10,421 nucleotides of DNA from Phycisphaeraceae bacterium (GTDB lineage Bacteria; Planctomycetota; Phycisphaerae; Phycisphaerales; Phycisphaeraceae). Position 1 is the first letter of the stretch. The number at the start of each line of letters is the position of its first letter. The DNA lies in assembly GCA_007119405.1 (NCBI GenBank), contig SKPT01000270.1, positions 1 through 10,421 of the forward strand, in the 5' to 3' direction. Shown here one piece after another: positions 1-7,629 of the stretch. A model generated the notes under the pieces. That model saw only the letters and a program-made list of their open reading frames with translations, ran no database searches and was not told the origin of the DNA. The translations under genes were made by a program, and so were the position numbers.

Positions 1-214
1 GGCTCCGCCGCGGGCCGGTCGATGCCTCACGCCCGACCAGCACCAGCAGCGTCGGCTCGCCGGCGCGCTCGTAGGCCTCGGCGAACAGGTCGATGTCCGG
101 CGCCGAGGCTTGCGGATCGACCCGGGGCGGGTCGGGCCTGGGCTGCGCCTCGGCGCGGGCCAGGCCGCCGAGCATCACGGCGGCGGCAGCGATCAGGGTC
201 AGTGTGGTGCGCAT
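1..214 (-). CDS. Secreted protein, N-terminal fragment (gene cut by window edge)
   Basis: This is the first 71 codons of a leftward gene that continues past base 1. The start ATG (complement of 212-214) follows a GAAAGGT ribosome-binding site about 6-7 bases upstream. Residues 1-23 form a Sec signal peptide: MRTT, then a hydrophobic stretch rich in Ala, Leu and Val, then an Ala-x-Ala site (ARAEA) before Gln24. There is no lipobox cysteine, so the product is probably periplasmic or exported rather than lipid-anchored. A proline-rich linker (25-39) leads into residues 43-63, LFAEAYERAGEPTLLVLVGRE, a helix followed by a beta-strand as at the start of a globular domain. It lies 53 bases after the YcfL-like gene and is probably the last visible member of the same operon. 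By context it could be another LpoB/CsgG-like protein, but too little is visible to assign a family. Confidence 0.75.
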   Translation of the reverse strand, partial: MRTTLTLIAAAAVMLGGLARAEAQPRPDPPRVDPQASAPDIDLFAEAYERAGEPTLLVLVGREASTGPRRS

Positions 215-267
215 GGCTTGACCTTTCAAGGCTCGGGATGCGGCCCGCCCGCCGGGGGGGGGCGAGC

Positions 268-687
268 TCAGCGCGCCCGCCGGATCTCCATCCGCCAGTC
301 CGCCGCCGCCGTCTGCAGGGCCGTGGCGTCGAACTGCCTCTGCAAGCCCGGCTCGATGGACTCGCGACGCCAGCCGCTGTCGTGGCGCAGCTCCCGCCCG
401 CTTTCGTCGAGGAAGATGAACCGGTACTGCACCGTCACCCGGCGGTCGGACACCGAACGCACCGGCACGCTCACGCGCATCGGCCGCGTCGACGTCGACT
501 CGTCGACGATCGCGTCCTCGACCACCAGCACCTCGTGCAGGCCGTCGATCGCCACGTTATGGGGGTAGTTGCCCCCCAGCGGATCCGTCCGCGCCGTCGG
601 CGGGGCCTGGATCGTGTCCCGGCAGCCCACGCCCAGCATCAGGATCACCACCAGCCCGCCCATTGCGATGTTGCTTGCTCTGTTCAT
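268..687 (-). CDS. ycfL: YcfL-like (DUF1425) lipoprotein
   Basis: A small envelope protein of 139 residues resembling E. coli YcfL, which is encoded beside lpoB; its biochemical role is unknown. The chosen ATG (complement of 685-687) has a good GGAAAGAG site 5 bases upstream. Two in-frame ATGs at 702 and 708 would add 5 or 7 residues but have poorer sites. Residues 1-22 are a lipoprotein-type signal ending at Cys22 (sequence LGVGC). The -3 residue is Gly, a weak lipobox, so lipidation is likely but not certain. The family-like core is residues 71-124: strands around RVSVPVRSVSDRRVTVQYRF, then FLDESGREL, then a basic turn and SIEPGLQRQFDATAL. This matches the YcfL pattern of a sheet with 'VxYRFxxxDxxGxE'. 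It sits 62 bases after the COG3014-type gene, the neighbourhood expected for this family. Confidence 0.8.
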   Translation of the reverse strand: MNRASNIAMGGLVVILMLGVGCRDTIQAPPTARTDPLGGNYPHNVAIDGLHEVLVVEDAIVDESTSTRPMRVSVPVRSVSDRRVTVQYRFIFLDESGRELRHDSGWRRESIEPGLQRQFDATALQTAAADWRMEIRRAR

Positions 688-749
688 GCTGTCTCTTTCC
701 ATGCTCATCTCGGCGGAAGACCTTCTTCCGCGATCATCCGCCCACCAGC

Positions 750-2534
750 TTACTGCCCGGCGACGCGCGGCGCCGTCTCGGGCTGCTGCTGCTCCGGGTC
801 CGGCGCGAGCTTCTCGCGGATCCGCTGCGCCAGGGCCCGCACCTCTTCGCTCTGCGGCCTGTAGGGCCGGTGCTCGCGGTAGAACAGCCGCGCGTAACCC
901 ATCGTTCCCACCTCCGGGGTCGCCAGCGTCCGCGGCGCCCGGCCGGGCAGGCCCGCCTCGAGCACGTGCCGGCCCGGGTAAGTGCCGCGCTCCAGCTCGA
1001 TCTCGATGTTCTCAAGCTCGTACAGCTCACGCAGATCGTCCAGCGTCAGGTCCTGGAGGAACCCGGCCTCCTGATACGAAGCCAACACCTCTTCGCTGGG
1101 CGGCCGGACGCATCGCCCGCCGAGGATGTACGGCAGGTTCGGCTCCAGATCGGTCTGGCCGTGCTCGTCCGTGTAGTGGCGCTGGGCGAGCTGGGCCCAC
1201 TGCGGCGGCTCCTGGTCGCCGTCGGGCGAGGTGAGCAGGCGCAGGTAGTGCACCCGCACGGCGGCGTCGCTCTGGTCGTCGGCCGGGGCCGCGAGCACGA
1301 AGCTCGATCGCCGGTCGCTCTGGACCTGGACGCGGATCGGCTGCTCGGGGTCGTCGAGTTCCAGCGGCGCGAGGTAGATGCGCTGGGGCAGGGTCTCCAG
1401 GTGCCGCGTGTCCGCCGCCGCCGCCGAGCGCGCCGCCGAGCCGGCAAACATGATCGCCAGCCCGGCGATCTGGGTGGCGGTGTCGTCGAAGGCCATGCCG
1501 GCGGCGGTGACCATCTGCCCCGTGGCCTGGAGGGCCCGGCCCGCCTCGGCGCGTGACCGGCGCATGTCCTCGATGCTCCGCCAGCGGTGGTCCAGCGCCA
1601 TGCGGTTGACGTCGGTGACCGCCGGAAGCTGGTAGGTCTGGTCCCCGTGCTCGACTTGCAGGGGGCGGAGGTCACTTTGCATGCGCGGCCGGAACGCGGC
1701 GATGACGTTGTCCGGGCCGGTGGCGACCTTCTGCGGCGCCTGGCCGTAGTCCACCACCAGCAGCGTGTTGTACAGCTCCTGGCGCAGCACCTCGACCAGC
1801 GGTTGCAGGTGCGGGTCGATCGCCAAGGCTTTGCTGAACTGCTCCTCGGCCTCGGCGTCGCGGCCGATCTGCTGGTTGGCGATGCCCGACATCAGGTATC
1901 CGAGCGTGAAGTCCGACTCCACCACCTCGTAGCCTTCGTCGAAGTATTCCTCGTCGAGGTCTTCCTCAACGGCGTGGTCGATGACCTCCGTCGCGTCCAG
2001 CGGCTGGCCCTCGTCGTCGCGGCCGAACTCGCGCAGATGGAACATGGCGTTGCTCAGCGCGGCGCGCGTGTTGTCCCAAGAGCCCTGCATGGCGTAATGC
2101 AGCCCGACGTAGTGGTAGCTCAGCGCCTGCTCGAAGGGTTCGCCTTTCCAGATGAGGCGATCCTCGCTGGAGAAGATGGACATCGTGGTCCGGTCCGGGT
2201 TCAGCCCCTGCATGCGCATCATCTCGTAGATTTCGTCCACGAGCGTGTCAGCGTTGTCGCGGTAGCCGTCCGCGAGCATCGCCATCGCCAGGCGCATACG
2301 GGCGAGGATGTAGTCGCGGTCGCTCTGCTCGACCCGGCGCTCGCCCGAGGGGGTCGGCTCCACGTTCTGGGGAAGCCGACGCGTCAGCTCCGTGCGGACC
2401 ACGCCGTATTCGCCTTCGGCGAAGCTCTGCTGGACGTTGACGCGCCCGCCGGTCTGACACCCGGCGGCCATCGCCGCCAGCAGCAGCACGCTCGCGCAGG
2501 CTCCCCACCGCTGCATCGCTCGATTCTGTGACAT
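750..2534 (-). CDS. COG3014-type lipoprotein with TPR-like repeats
   Basis: A 594-residue lipoprotein. The start ATG follows GAGGGG with 7 bases spacing. The signal peptide ends in the lipobox AAGC with Cys26. Residues 139-171 (SYHYVGLHYAMQGSWDNTRAAL and onward) and 212-245 (GYLMSGIANQQIGRDAEAEE, ALAIDPHLQPL) look like TPR helical hairpins, separated by a very acidic segment at 173-208. Residues 258-400 resemble the COG3014 core: a strand with DYGQAPQKV, a region around DHRWR (315-319), a long Ala/Gly-rich hydrophobic helix (about 329-373) and the motif ADTRHLETLPQRIYLA from 374. The remaining roughly 190 residues form a C-terminal extension with PYILGGR and a Glu/Leu-rich helix; I do not recognise it. 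COG3014 proteins are uncharacterised but recur beside LpoB and YcfL, as here. Role inferred: scaffold or accessory lipoprotein of the envelope. It lies 37 bases after the preceding gene, in one operon. Confidence 0.85.
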   Translation of the reverse strand: MSQNRAMQRWGACASVLLLAAMAAGCQTGGRVNVQQSFAEGEYGVVRTELTRRLPQNVEPTPSGERRVEQSDRDYILARMRLAMAMLADGYRDNADTLVDEIYEMMRMQGLNPDRTTMSIFSSEDRLIWKGEPFEQALSYHYVGLHYAMQGSWDNTRAALSNAMFHLREFGRDDEGQPLDATEVIDHAVEEDLDEEYFDEGYEVVESDFTLGYLMSGIANQQIGRDAEAEEQFSKALAIDPHLQPLVEVLRQELYNTLLVVDYGQAPQKVATGPDNVIAAFRPRMQSDLRPLQVEHGDQTYQLPAVTDVNRMALDHRWRSIEDMRRSRAEAGRALQATGQMVTAAGMAFDDTATQIAGLAIMFAGSAARSAAAADTRHLETLPQRIYLAPLELDDPEQPIRVQVQSDRRSSFVLAAPADDQSDAAVRVHYLRLLTSPDGDQEPPQWAQLAQRHYTDEHGQTDLEPNLPYILGGRCVRPPSEEVLASYQEAGFLQDLTLDDLRELYELENIEIELERGTYPGRHVLEAGLPGRAPRTLATPEVGTMGYARLFYREHRPYRPQSEEVRALAQRIREKLAPDPEQQQPETAPRVAGQ

Positions 2535-2571
2535 GACAGGCCCCTCAGTTGGCGGGTGAAACGGTTCCGAC

Positions 2572-3174
2572 TCAATCGATCGCCAGGCCCCAGGCCTCGC
2601 GGCTGAACTCGAACGTGTCCATCCATTTAACCTCGCGGGTCTCGAGGTTGGTAATGCTGTACTCGAGGTAGTAGTGATCGGTCCGCCGGCCGACGTAGCG
2701 CTCCTCGGCTCGGCGCTGCGCTTCGGTGCCGGTGCGCGGCGCCGACATGAACACCGCGTGCATCATGTGCGTGGTGCGCGGCAGCTCGTGCAGCGTGCCC
2801 TCGTAGCCCGCGCCGCGGACGAGCTCGCGGCGCTCCGGTGGCACCTGGAAGTGGATGTTCAGGTTCTCGGCAAGGTGGCGCAGCTCCATCGAGCCCTGGA
2901 CCCGGGCCATGAGCATCCACTGCTCGGCCGGCGGGATGATGTCCGTGGTCAGGTTCTCGACGCGGTTGATGGTGATGTAGATCGGCTCGGACTCGGGCGT
3001 GCGCTGGGCGAGGAACTCACTGGAGGCCAGGCTCTGGGCCATGCGCGCCACGGTCTCGTCCAGATCCTCGATCTGGATCCGGGTCGTCGTCGGGTTGGGC
3101 CTGCTGGCGCAGCCGGCCGCCGCCGCCACCATCGCCGTCAGCAACACCAGAATCAGCCGCGTTCGCGTCCGCAT
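2572..3174 (-). CDS. Second LpoB-related lipoprotein
   Basis: A 200-residue lipoprotein. The frame is open far upstream, but the start is placed at the ATG complementing 3172-3174, because this gives a clean signal peptide (MRTRTR, hydrophobic run, lipobox AAGC with Cys22) and has GGGAG upstream. The longer reading upstream is only the shadow of the preceding gene. Residues 35-60 form a helix (ETVARMAQSLASSEFLAQ); residues 67-76 (PIYITINRVE) look like the first strand of an LpoB/TolB-N fold; residues 167-190 (HYYLEYSITNLETREVKW, then FEF) match the C-terminal LpoB strand pair and align with the equivalent part of the upstream gene, so the two look like diverged paralogues. Known for the family: LpoB binds and activates a bifunctional penicillin-binding protein. 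That this copy does so is inference. CsgG-type envelope proteins are an alternative. Confidence 0.8.
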   Translation of the reverse strand: MRTRTRLILVLLTAMVAAAAGCASRPNPTTTRIQIEDLDETVARMAQSLASSEFLAQRTPESEPIYITINRVENLTTDIIPPAEQWMLMARVQGSMELRHLAENLNIHFQVPPERRELVRGAGYEGTLHELPRTTHMMHAVFMSAPRTGTEAQRRAEERYVGRRTDHYYLEYSITNLETREVKWMDTFEFSREAWGLAID

Positions 3175-3239
3175 CGGCTCGCTCCCGGCCCGACGGCGCG
3201 GCCACGTGGGCCACGCCGGCCAAACTCCGGTGGTCAAGC

Positions 3240-3875
3240 TCAGCGCCCCTGAACCTGTGCCAGGTCGAAGTCGCTGGAGAGAACGATCTCGCGGCTGCCC
3301 AGATGCGTCAGCCGGAACTCGAACCAGTACTGCCGGCGACCGCCGCGCACCTGCTCGTAGAAATCGCCGGTGAGCGTGTACGTGTCCTCCGGGTTGTAGC
3401 GCGTCCCGCCGGTGGCGCGGCCTTCCTGGAGCAGGTCGCCGTCGCCGGCACCGACACGATCCAGTTCGCGGCCGACCCGATCGAGATCCTCCACGATGAC
3501 GAAGTGATTGCGCATCACGTCGCTGTTGATCAGCCGCGAACGCAGCCGACGCTGGATCTGCTCGAAATCGCTCGTCGGCGTGGTCCGTGTCTGGTTGTCG
3601 ATCGTGCCCAGTTCCAGCAGCAGACGATGCTCCGCCTCGGCGATGCGGGCCAGGTCCGCGATCTCCAGCGCCAGGCGCTCGGCGGTGATATCGCAGAACT
3701 CCAGCATCGCCTGGATGCTGGCGCGATCGGACCGGCGATCCGCGCTGGTTTCCTCGTACGAGTCGATCCTGCCGCCTCGTGGCCCCGGGTCCGAGGCGCA
3801 GGCCCCTATCAACATGGCGGCCGCCAGCGCCAGTGTCCAACCTCTCCAAAGCCGATGGCTACGCGTCATGCCCAT
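3240..3875 (-). CDS. lpoB: LpoB-like penicillin-binding-protein activator lipoprotein
   Basis: A 211-residue lipoprotein, first gene of the leftward operon. The ATG at 3875 has AGGGG 8 bases upstream; an in-frame ATG two codons later (3869) is the alternative. The signal peptide carries a basic/Trp N-region and ends in IGAC with Cys26. Residues 45-88 are a long helix with heptad-like Leu/Ile spacing (possible coiled coil), unlike the short Pro-rich linker of E. coli LpoB. Residues 103-130 (a helix, then NSDVMRNHFVIVED) and 165-205 (TYTLTGDFYEQ, then a basic turn GGRRQYWFEFRLTHL, then a final strand pair) follow the LpoB C-terminal pattern, in which a 'Y-x-L-x-G' strand precedes a charged loop and 'Y-x-F-x-x-x-L-x-x-L'. 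Known role in E. coli: stimulation of PBP1b from the outer membrane. Target and activity here are inferred from family and neighbours only. Confidence 0.8.
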   Translation of the reverse strand: MGMTRSHRLWRGWTLALAAAMLIGACASDPGPRGGRIDSYEETSADRRSDRASIQAMLEFCDITAERLALEIADLARIAEAEHRLLLELGTIDNQTRTTPTSDFEQIQRRLRSRLINSDVMRNHFVIVEDLDRVGRELDRVGAGDGDLLQEGRATGGTRYNPEDTYTLTGDFYEQVRGGRRQYWFEFRLTHLGSREIVLSSDFDLAQVQGR

Positions 3876-4103
3876 GCGGGATGCCCCTATCCAAGTTTCC
3901 GGTAAGCGCGTGTGTTTTTCGCGATTTTACTGCTTGCGCCCCGTTGTGCAAGGGCCCACTCCGAATCGGCCACGTTCACGTCCATATTAACTTGAATGTG
4001 CGAATTTTAGCGCGGCAAGCGGGCCACAATTTCTGGCCCGATCCCTTGACCGCGCCCGGTGTGCCGGTCAAGATGGGCCCCATTGTATTTGGGGAGGCCC
4101 ACC
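3876..4103. promoter_or_regulatory. Divergent promoter region between lipoprotein operon and Tad operon
   Basis: This 228-base region separates the two divergent operons and contains the most AT-rich sequence near either start (about 3916-4015). For the leftward operon, a sigma70-like pair is visible on the minus strand: TTGCAC (complement of 3946-3951) and TAAAAT (complement of 3924-3929) with a 16-base spacer; the -10 matches 5 of 6 consensus bases, the -35 only 3. For cpaB, TTGACC (4046-4051) with CAAGAT 17 bases on (4069-4074) is a possible but weak promoter. Both are inferred from consensus only. Three inverted repeats also lie here and are listed or discussed separately. Confidence 0.4.
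4021..4072 (+). promoter_or_regulatory. Two adjacent palindromes upstream of cpaB
   Basis: GGGCCA (4021-4026) and TGGCCC (4034-4039) are perfect inverted arms around CAATTTC, forming a near-palindrome of 19 bases. Immediately after comes CTTGACCG (4045-4052) paired with CGGTCAAG (4065-4072) across 12 bases. The second palindrome's left arm contains the possible -35 hexamer TTGACC. Such sites could be operators for a dimeric regulator or RNA hairpins in the cpaB leader. No U-rich tail follows, so neither is a convincing terminator. Confidence 0.35.
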
Positions 4104-4901
4104 ATGAAGAACAATGCCTGGGTGCTCACCGGGGCGGTGGTCTGCGGATTGGCGGCGATGGCCCTGGCGCTGGTCTACCTGCAGCAGCAGAGCGCCGCCT
4201 ACGGGCCGGAGGCGACGGCCGCGGTGCTCGTGGCCGACCGCGACCTGCCCGCGGGCACCCGCCTCGAGCCGGACCGCGACCTGACGACGCTGGAGGTGCC
4301 GGCGAGGCTGGAGCGCCTGGTCGCCCTGGCCGCGGACCCGGTCAACGTCGCGACGCTGCGTGGGCGCGAGCTGAACCGGCCCGTGGCCCAGGGCTCGCCG
4401 ATCATGTACGGCGACCTGGTGCCGCTGGTCGATCTGGAGCTCAACGAGGACGAGCTGGCGCTGGCGATCCCCACGAACCCGACGGCGGCGGTGGGGGGCC
4501 TGCTGGCGCCGGGGGACCACGTGAAGCTGTTCGTGACCCGGCCGGTGCACGACGAACCGGCGGCGGGCTCGCTCGACACGGAGGCTGCGCCGGAGCAGAT
4601 GCTCACGCAGGCGCTGATGCAGGGCATGGCGATGCAGCACGCCGGGTCGTGGCAGACGCAGCTCATCATTCCCGAGCCGTTGCAGATCCTGGCGGTGGGC
4701 CAGCGGATGCGCGGCACGCGGCAACAGCTTGGCACCCTGACCGGCCAGGACCAGGCCGGGGGCGGCTTCAGCAGCGTGACGCTGCGTGTCACCGAGCAGC
4801 AGGCCCGCCACATCCTCGAGCAGACCGGAGGCGGGCAGCAGACCGTGACCCTGGTGCTCACGCCCAAGCCGGCGCACAGCGCCCGCGACGGCGAGTTCTG
4901 A
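4104..4901 (+). CDS. cpaB: Flp pilus assembly protein CpaB/RcpC (SAF domain)
   Basis: A 265-residue inner-membrane-anchored periplasmic component of the Tad/Flp machine. The start ATG follows GGGGAGG (4091-4097); an upstream in-frame ATG at 4059 was rejected because it lacks a site and adds residues before the natural membrane anchor. Residues 7-26 are a single transmembrane segment. Residues 39-104 form the SAF domain: VLVADRDLPAGTRLEPD, then ATLRGRELNRPVAQGSPI, the usual 'aaxdlpaGtxL ... G...rxlxxGeplxxxdL' pattern. Next comes the RcpC/CpaB core ELALAIPTNP, then AVGGLLAPGDHVKLFVT (about 125-150), and the C-terminal RHILEQTGGGQQTVTLVLTP strand. Known role: CpaB links inner-membrane and outer-membrane secretin parts. 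First gene of the Tad operon, 22 bases before the ATPase gene. Confidence 0.92.
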   Translation: MKNNAWVLTGAVVCGLAAMALALVYLQQQSAAYGPEATAAVLVADRDLPAGTRLEPDRDLTTLEVPARLERLVALAADPVNVATLRGRELNRPVAQGSPIMYGDLVPLVDLELNEDELALAIPTNPTAAVGGLLAPGDHVKLFVTRPVHDEPAAGSLDTEAAPEQMLTQALMQGMAMQHAGSWQTQLIIPEPLQILAVGQRMRGTRQQLGTLTGQDQAGGGFSSVTLRVTEQQARHILEQTGGGQQTVTLVLTPKPAHSARDGEF

Positions 4902-4923
4902 CCCTGCTTGCTTCGGCCTGACC

Positions 4924-6789
4924 ATGCGCGTGACGGTACAGAACACGCTGACGACCCGGCAGAGCGTGGCCTACGAGGGCACGGCCGGGTTCACCATCGG
5001 CCGGGCCGAAACGTGCCAGGTGCGCCTGCCGTCGATGTTCGTCTCCAGCGTCCATGCCCGCGTCGAGCCGGACGCCGACGGCTGGTGCATCGAGCTGCCC
5101 GAGGGCGTCTCGCCGATCCAGCTCAACGGCTCGGTTTTGGAGCCCGGCCAGCGGGCCCCGCTGGGCCCCGCGACGCAGGCGCGGCTGAACGAGTTCGTGC
5201 TGATCCTCGAGGACGTCGGGCCCGAGCCGGGCGCCGACCTTGAGCAGCAACTGACCGACCTGCAGGCCTCGCTGCACGCCAGCGTCCTGGGTCACCTGGA
5301 CCTGCGCCGCCGGCCGCTGTCGGCCCTCGAGCCGGATGTCGAACGCCTCGGCCAGCTCAACGACATCGCCGACGCGGTGATCTTCGGCGAGTTCGAGTCG
5401 CGCATCTTCGGCCCGCCGCTGCACGAGGCGCTGCTCAGACGCGCCCTGCGCCGGCGATTGGCCGAGCGGCTGCTCTACGAGCGCCAGCCGAATCCGCTGT
5501 TCGACCGCTTCGGGCACAACCCGGCGCTGGAGGACGAGGCGGACCGCATCGTCCGGCTGCTGGCCGAACGACTGGGCCTGGACATGGATCGGCCCGAGCC
5601 GGCGCTGGCCGAGGCGCGCATCGACGAAGCGTTCGACGAGCACGTCCCCGAGGCCGTGGCCAGCGCCCTGGAAAACGTGCGCACCTATCTCATCGTCCGC
5701 GAGCTCAAGCGCCTGCTTTTTGACACCATCTTCGGCTTCGGGCCGTTGCAGGACCTGCTCGAGGCGCAGAACGTCAGCGAGATCATGGTCGTGCACCCGC
5801 GGCTGATCTTCATCGAGCGCAACGGGCGCGTGGTGCGCTCGGACCAGGCTTTCTTCTCGGATGAGGGGGCGCTGACGGTGATCGAGCGCATCGTCGCGCC
5901 GCTGGGCCGGCGGATCGACCGCTCCCAGCCGCTGATCGACGCCCGGCTGCCGGACGGCTCGCGCGTCAACGCCGTGATCCCGCCGCTGGCGATCAAGGGG
6001 CCCTGCCTGACGATCCGCAAGTTTCCACGCAACGAGGTGACGGTCGATCACCTGGTGCGCTGGCGGGCGCTGACCGAGCCGACCGTCGCGCTGCTGCGGG
6101 CCTGCGTGCGCGGGCGGCTGAACATCATCGTCGCCGGGGGCACCGGCTCGGGCAAGACGACGATGCTCAACGCCCTGAGCGCGATGATCGGACCGCAGGA
6201 GCGGCTGGTGACGATCGAAGACTCCGCCGAGCTGCGCCTGCAGCAGGAGCACGTGGTGACGCTGGAGACCCGGCCCGCCAACGCCGAGGGCGTCGGGGCC
6301 TACACCATCCGCGACCTGGTGCGCAACGCGCTGCGCATGCGGCCGGACCGCATCATCGTCGGCGAATGCCGCGGCGCCGAGGCGATCGACATGCTCCAGG
6401 CGATGAACACCGGGCACGAGGGCTCGATGACCACCCTCCACGCCAACAGCGCCCAGGACGTGGTGGCCCGGCTTGAGACGATGGTCCTGCTCGGCGCCGA
6501 CATCCCCCTGCTCGCGGTCCGACGCCAGATCGCCGACGCGGTGGACCTGATCGTCTTTGTCGAGCGTCTGTCCAACGGCCGGCGCATGGTCAGCCAGGTC
6601 GCGGAGGTGGCGGGGCTGCGGCCGGACAACGACCAGATGGACGTGCGGCCGCTGATGACGCGCCGGGGCAACGACGACGAGGCCGGGCTCGAGCTCACGG
6701 GCACGATGCCCACTTTTCTGGACCGGCTGGTGGAGCGCGGGCTGATCGATCTCGCCGCCTGGTTCGCCCGCGAGCAGGAGGTCGCGTGA
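4924..6789 (+). CDS. cpaF: FHA-CpaF/TadA fusion: Tad secretion ATPase with N-terminal phosphothreonine-binding domain
   Basis: A 621-residue hexameric secretion ATPase that powers Flp pilus assembly at the inner face of the membrane, here with an added FHA domain. FHA domain, about residues 1-95: G26-R27, S41-S42-V43-H44-A45, and N68-G69 are all present, so phosphothreonine binding looks intact. Residues 105-240 hold helical linker and N-terminal CpaF sequence. ATPase features: Walker [10 protein letters not shown] at 405-413 (K411), Asp box [16 protein letters not shown] at 430-445, Walker B RIIVGE at 476-481 (E481), and the His box TTLHANS at 503-509 (H506). Ordinary CpaF proteins are about 450-500 residues; the excess is the FHA part. 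The start ATG has no clear ribosome-binding site, so it may be translationally coupled to cpaB. The stop overlaps the tadB start (TGATG). Confidence 0.95.
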   Translation: MRVTVQNTLTTRQSVAYEGTAGFTIGRAETCQVRLPSMFVSSVHARVEPDADGWCIELPEGVSPIQLNGSVLEPGQRAPLGPATQARLNEFVLILEDVGPEPGADLEQQLTDLQASLHASVLGHLDLRRRPLSALEPDVERLGQLNDIADAVIFGEFESRIFGPPLHEALLRRALRRRLAERLLYERQPNPLFDRFGHNPALEDEADRIVRLLAERLGLDMDRPEPALAEARIDEAFDEHVPEAVASALENVRTYLIVRELKRLLFDTIFGFGPLQDLLEAQNVSEIMVVHPRLIFIERNGRVVRSDQAFFSDEGALTVIERIVAPLGRRIDRSQPLIDARLPDGSRVNAVIPPLAIKGPCLTIRKFPRNEVTVDHLVRWRALTEPTVALLRACVRGRLNIIVAGGTGSGKTTMLNALSAMIGPQERLVTIEDSAELRLQQEHVVTLETRPANAEGVGAYTIRDLVRNALRMRPDRIIVGECRGAEAIDMLQAMNTGHEGSMTTLHANSAQDVVARLETMVLLGADIPLLAVRRQIADAVDLIVFVERLSNGRRMVSQVAEVAGLRPDNDQMDVRPLMTRRGNDDEAGLELTGTMPTFLDRLVERGLIDLAAWFAREQEVA

Positions 6790-7628
6790 TGATCGGCTGG
6801 GCGTTCATCGTGCTGTGCGGAATGGCCGCGGCCCTGGCGGTGGCGGGCGCGCCGGGGCTGATCGCCGCCCGCGTGCAGCGCGACGCGGCCTGGCTCAGCG
6901 ACGTGGCCATGCGCTTCACGCCCGAGCCGATCGATGGCCGACGCTGGGCGATCCTTTACAACCTCGGCTACCTGGCGCTGCTGGCCACGCTGCTGCTGCT
7001 GACCCCCAACCCGCTCATCGCCCTGGGCCTGTGGGTCATCGCGCTGTTCCTGCCCAAGTCGGTGGTCGAGATGCTCTGGCAACGCCGACGACGCCGGATC
7101 GAGCAGCAACTGCCGCTGACGGTCGCCTCGATGGCCAACAACCTGCACGCCGGCCTGACGCTGGTCCAGTCGCTCGAGCGCCTCGGCGAGCAGGCGCCCG
7201 AGCCCAGCCGCACCGAGTTCCGCGTCATGGCCAACCGCTACCGCCACGGCGTCAGCCTCGAGCAGACCATCCTCGAGGCACGCCGGCGGCTGGACCTGCC
7301 CAACTTCACGCTCTTCGCCTCGGCACTGCTGGTCAACCGGCAGATGGGCGGCGACGTGGCGAGCACGCTCGACCGCGTCTCCCAGTCACTGGCCCGGCTT
7401 CAGGAGATGCACCAGACCGTCGAGGCCTCGACCGCCGAAGGACGCACCAACATCAGGGTGCTGCTCGTCGCCCCGCTGGGCATCCTGCTCATGCTCTATT
7501 TCATCGACGCCGAGGGCGTGGCCCTGCTGATGGGGACCATCCATGGCTGGGCGGTGCTGCTGCTGGCCGGCGCCCTGACCGCCGCCGGCGGACTGTGGGC
7601 CTCACGGATGGTCAACCAGGAACTCTAG
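6789..7628 (+). CDS. tadB: TadB, Tad inner-membrane platform protein (T2SSF domain)
   Basis: A 279-residue polytopic inner-membrane protein of the GspF/T2SSF family, a platform partner of the CpaF ATPase. The start is the ATG at 6789, which shares a base with the cpaF stop (TGATG). AGGAGG at 6776-6781 sits 7 bases upstream of it, so this is preferred over the GTG at 6786, only 4 bases away. Translational coupling with cpaF is likely. Residues 3-27, 54-72 and 76-96 are hydrophobic segments, followed by the basic patch QRRRRR at 98-103. The T2SSF domain covers about 106-205 ([20 protein letters not shown], then RLGEQAP, then the [12 protein letters not shown] motif). Two further membrane segments close the protein at roughly 220-240 and 250-270. 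Length is near the usual 280-320. It is separated from tadC by a 262-base gap. Confidence 0.9.
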   Translation: MIGWAFIVLCGMAAALAVAGAPGLIAARVQRDAAWLSDVAMRFTPEPIDGRRWAILYNLGYLALLATLLLLTPNPLIALGLWVIALFLPKSVVEMLWQRRRRRIEQQLPLTVASMANNLHAGLTLVQSLERLGEQAPEPSRTEFRVMANRYRHGVSLEQTILEARRRLDLPNFTLFASALLVNRQMGGDVASTLDRVSQSLARLQEMHQTVEASTAEGRTNIRVLLVAPLGILLMLYFIDAEGVALLMGTIHGWAVLLLAGALTAAGGLWASRMVNQEL

Positions 7629-7629
7629 C

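Noticed and set aside
22..1556. Several overlapping plus-strand open frames over the lipoprotein genes
   Set aside because: Products are Arg/Pro/Ala-rich with no motifs, while the minus strand gives signal peptides and family patterns.
2572..3849. A 425-residue protein starting at 3849
   Set aside because: The first 225 residues are Arg/Gly-rich and overlap the LpoB-like gene in another frame; a proper lipoprotein signal and start exist at 3174.
3933..3952. CTTGC...GCAAG inverted repeat as a terminator or operator
   Set aside because: Only five-base arms with a ten-base loop, no U-tract, and it overlaps the proposed -35 of the leftward promoter; likely chance.
4068..4946. Open frame of 292 codons on the minus strand opposite cpaB
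   Set aside because: Antisense shadow; cpaB on the plus strand has a strong ribosome-binding site, membrane anchor and SAF domain.
4858..6441. Long open frame of 527 codons on the minus strand opposite cpaF
   Set aside because: It is antisense to a gene with every catalytic motif of CpaF. Its product is Arg/Gln/His-rich without motifs, as expected for the complement of a high-GC gene.
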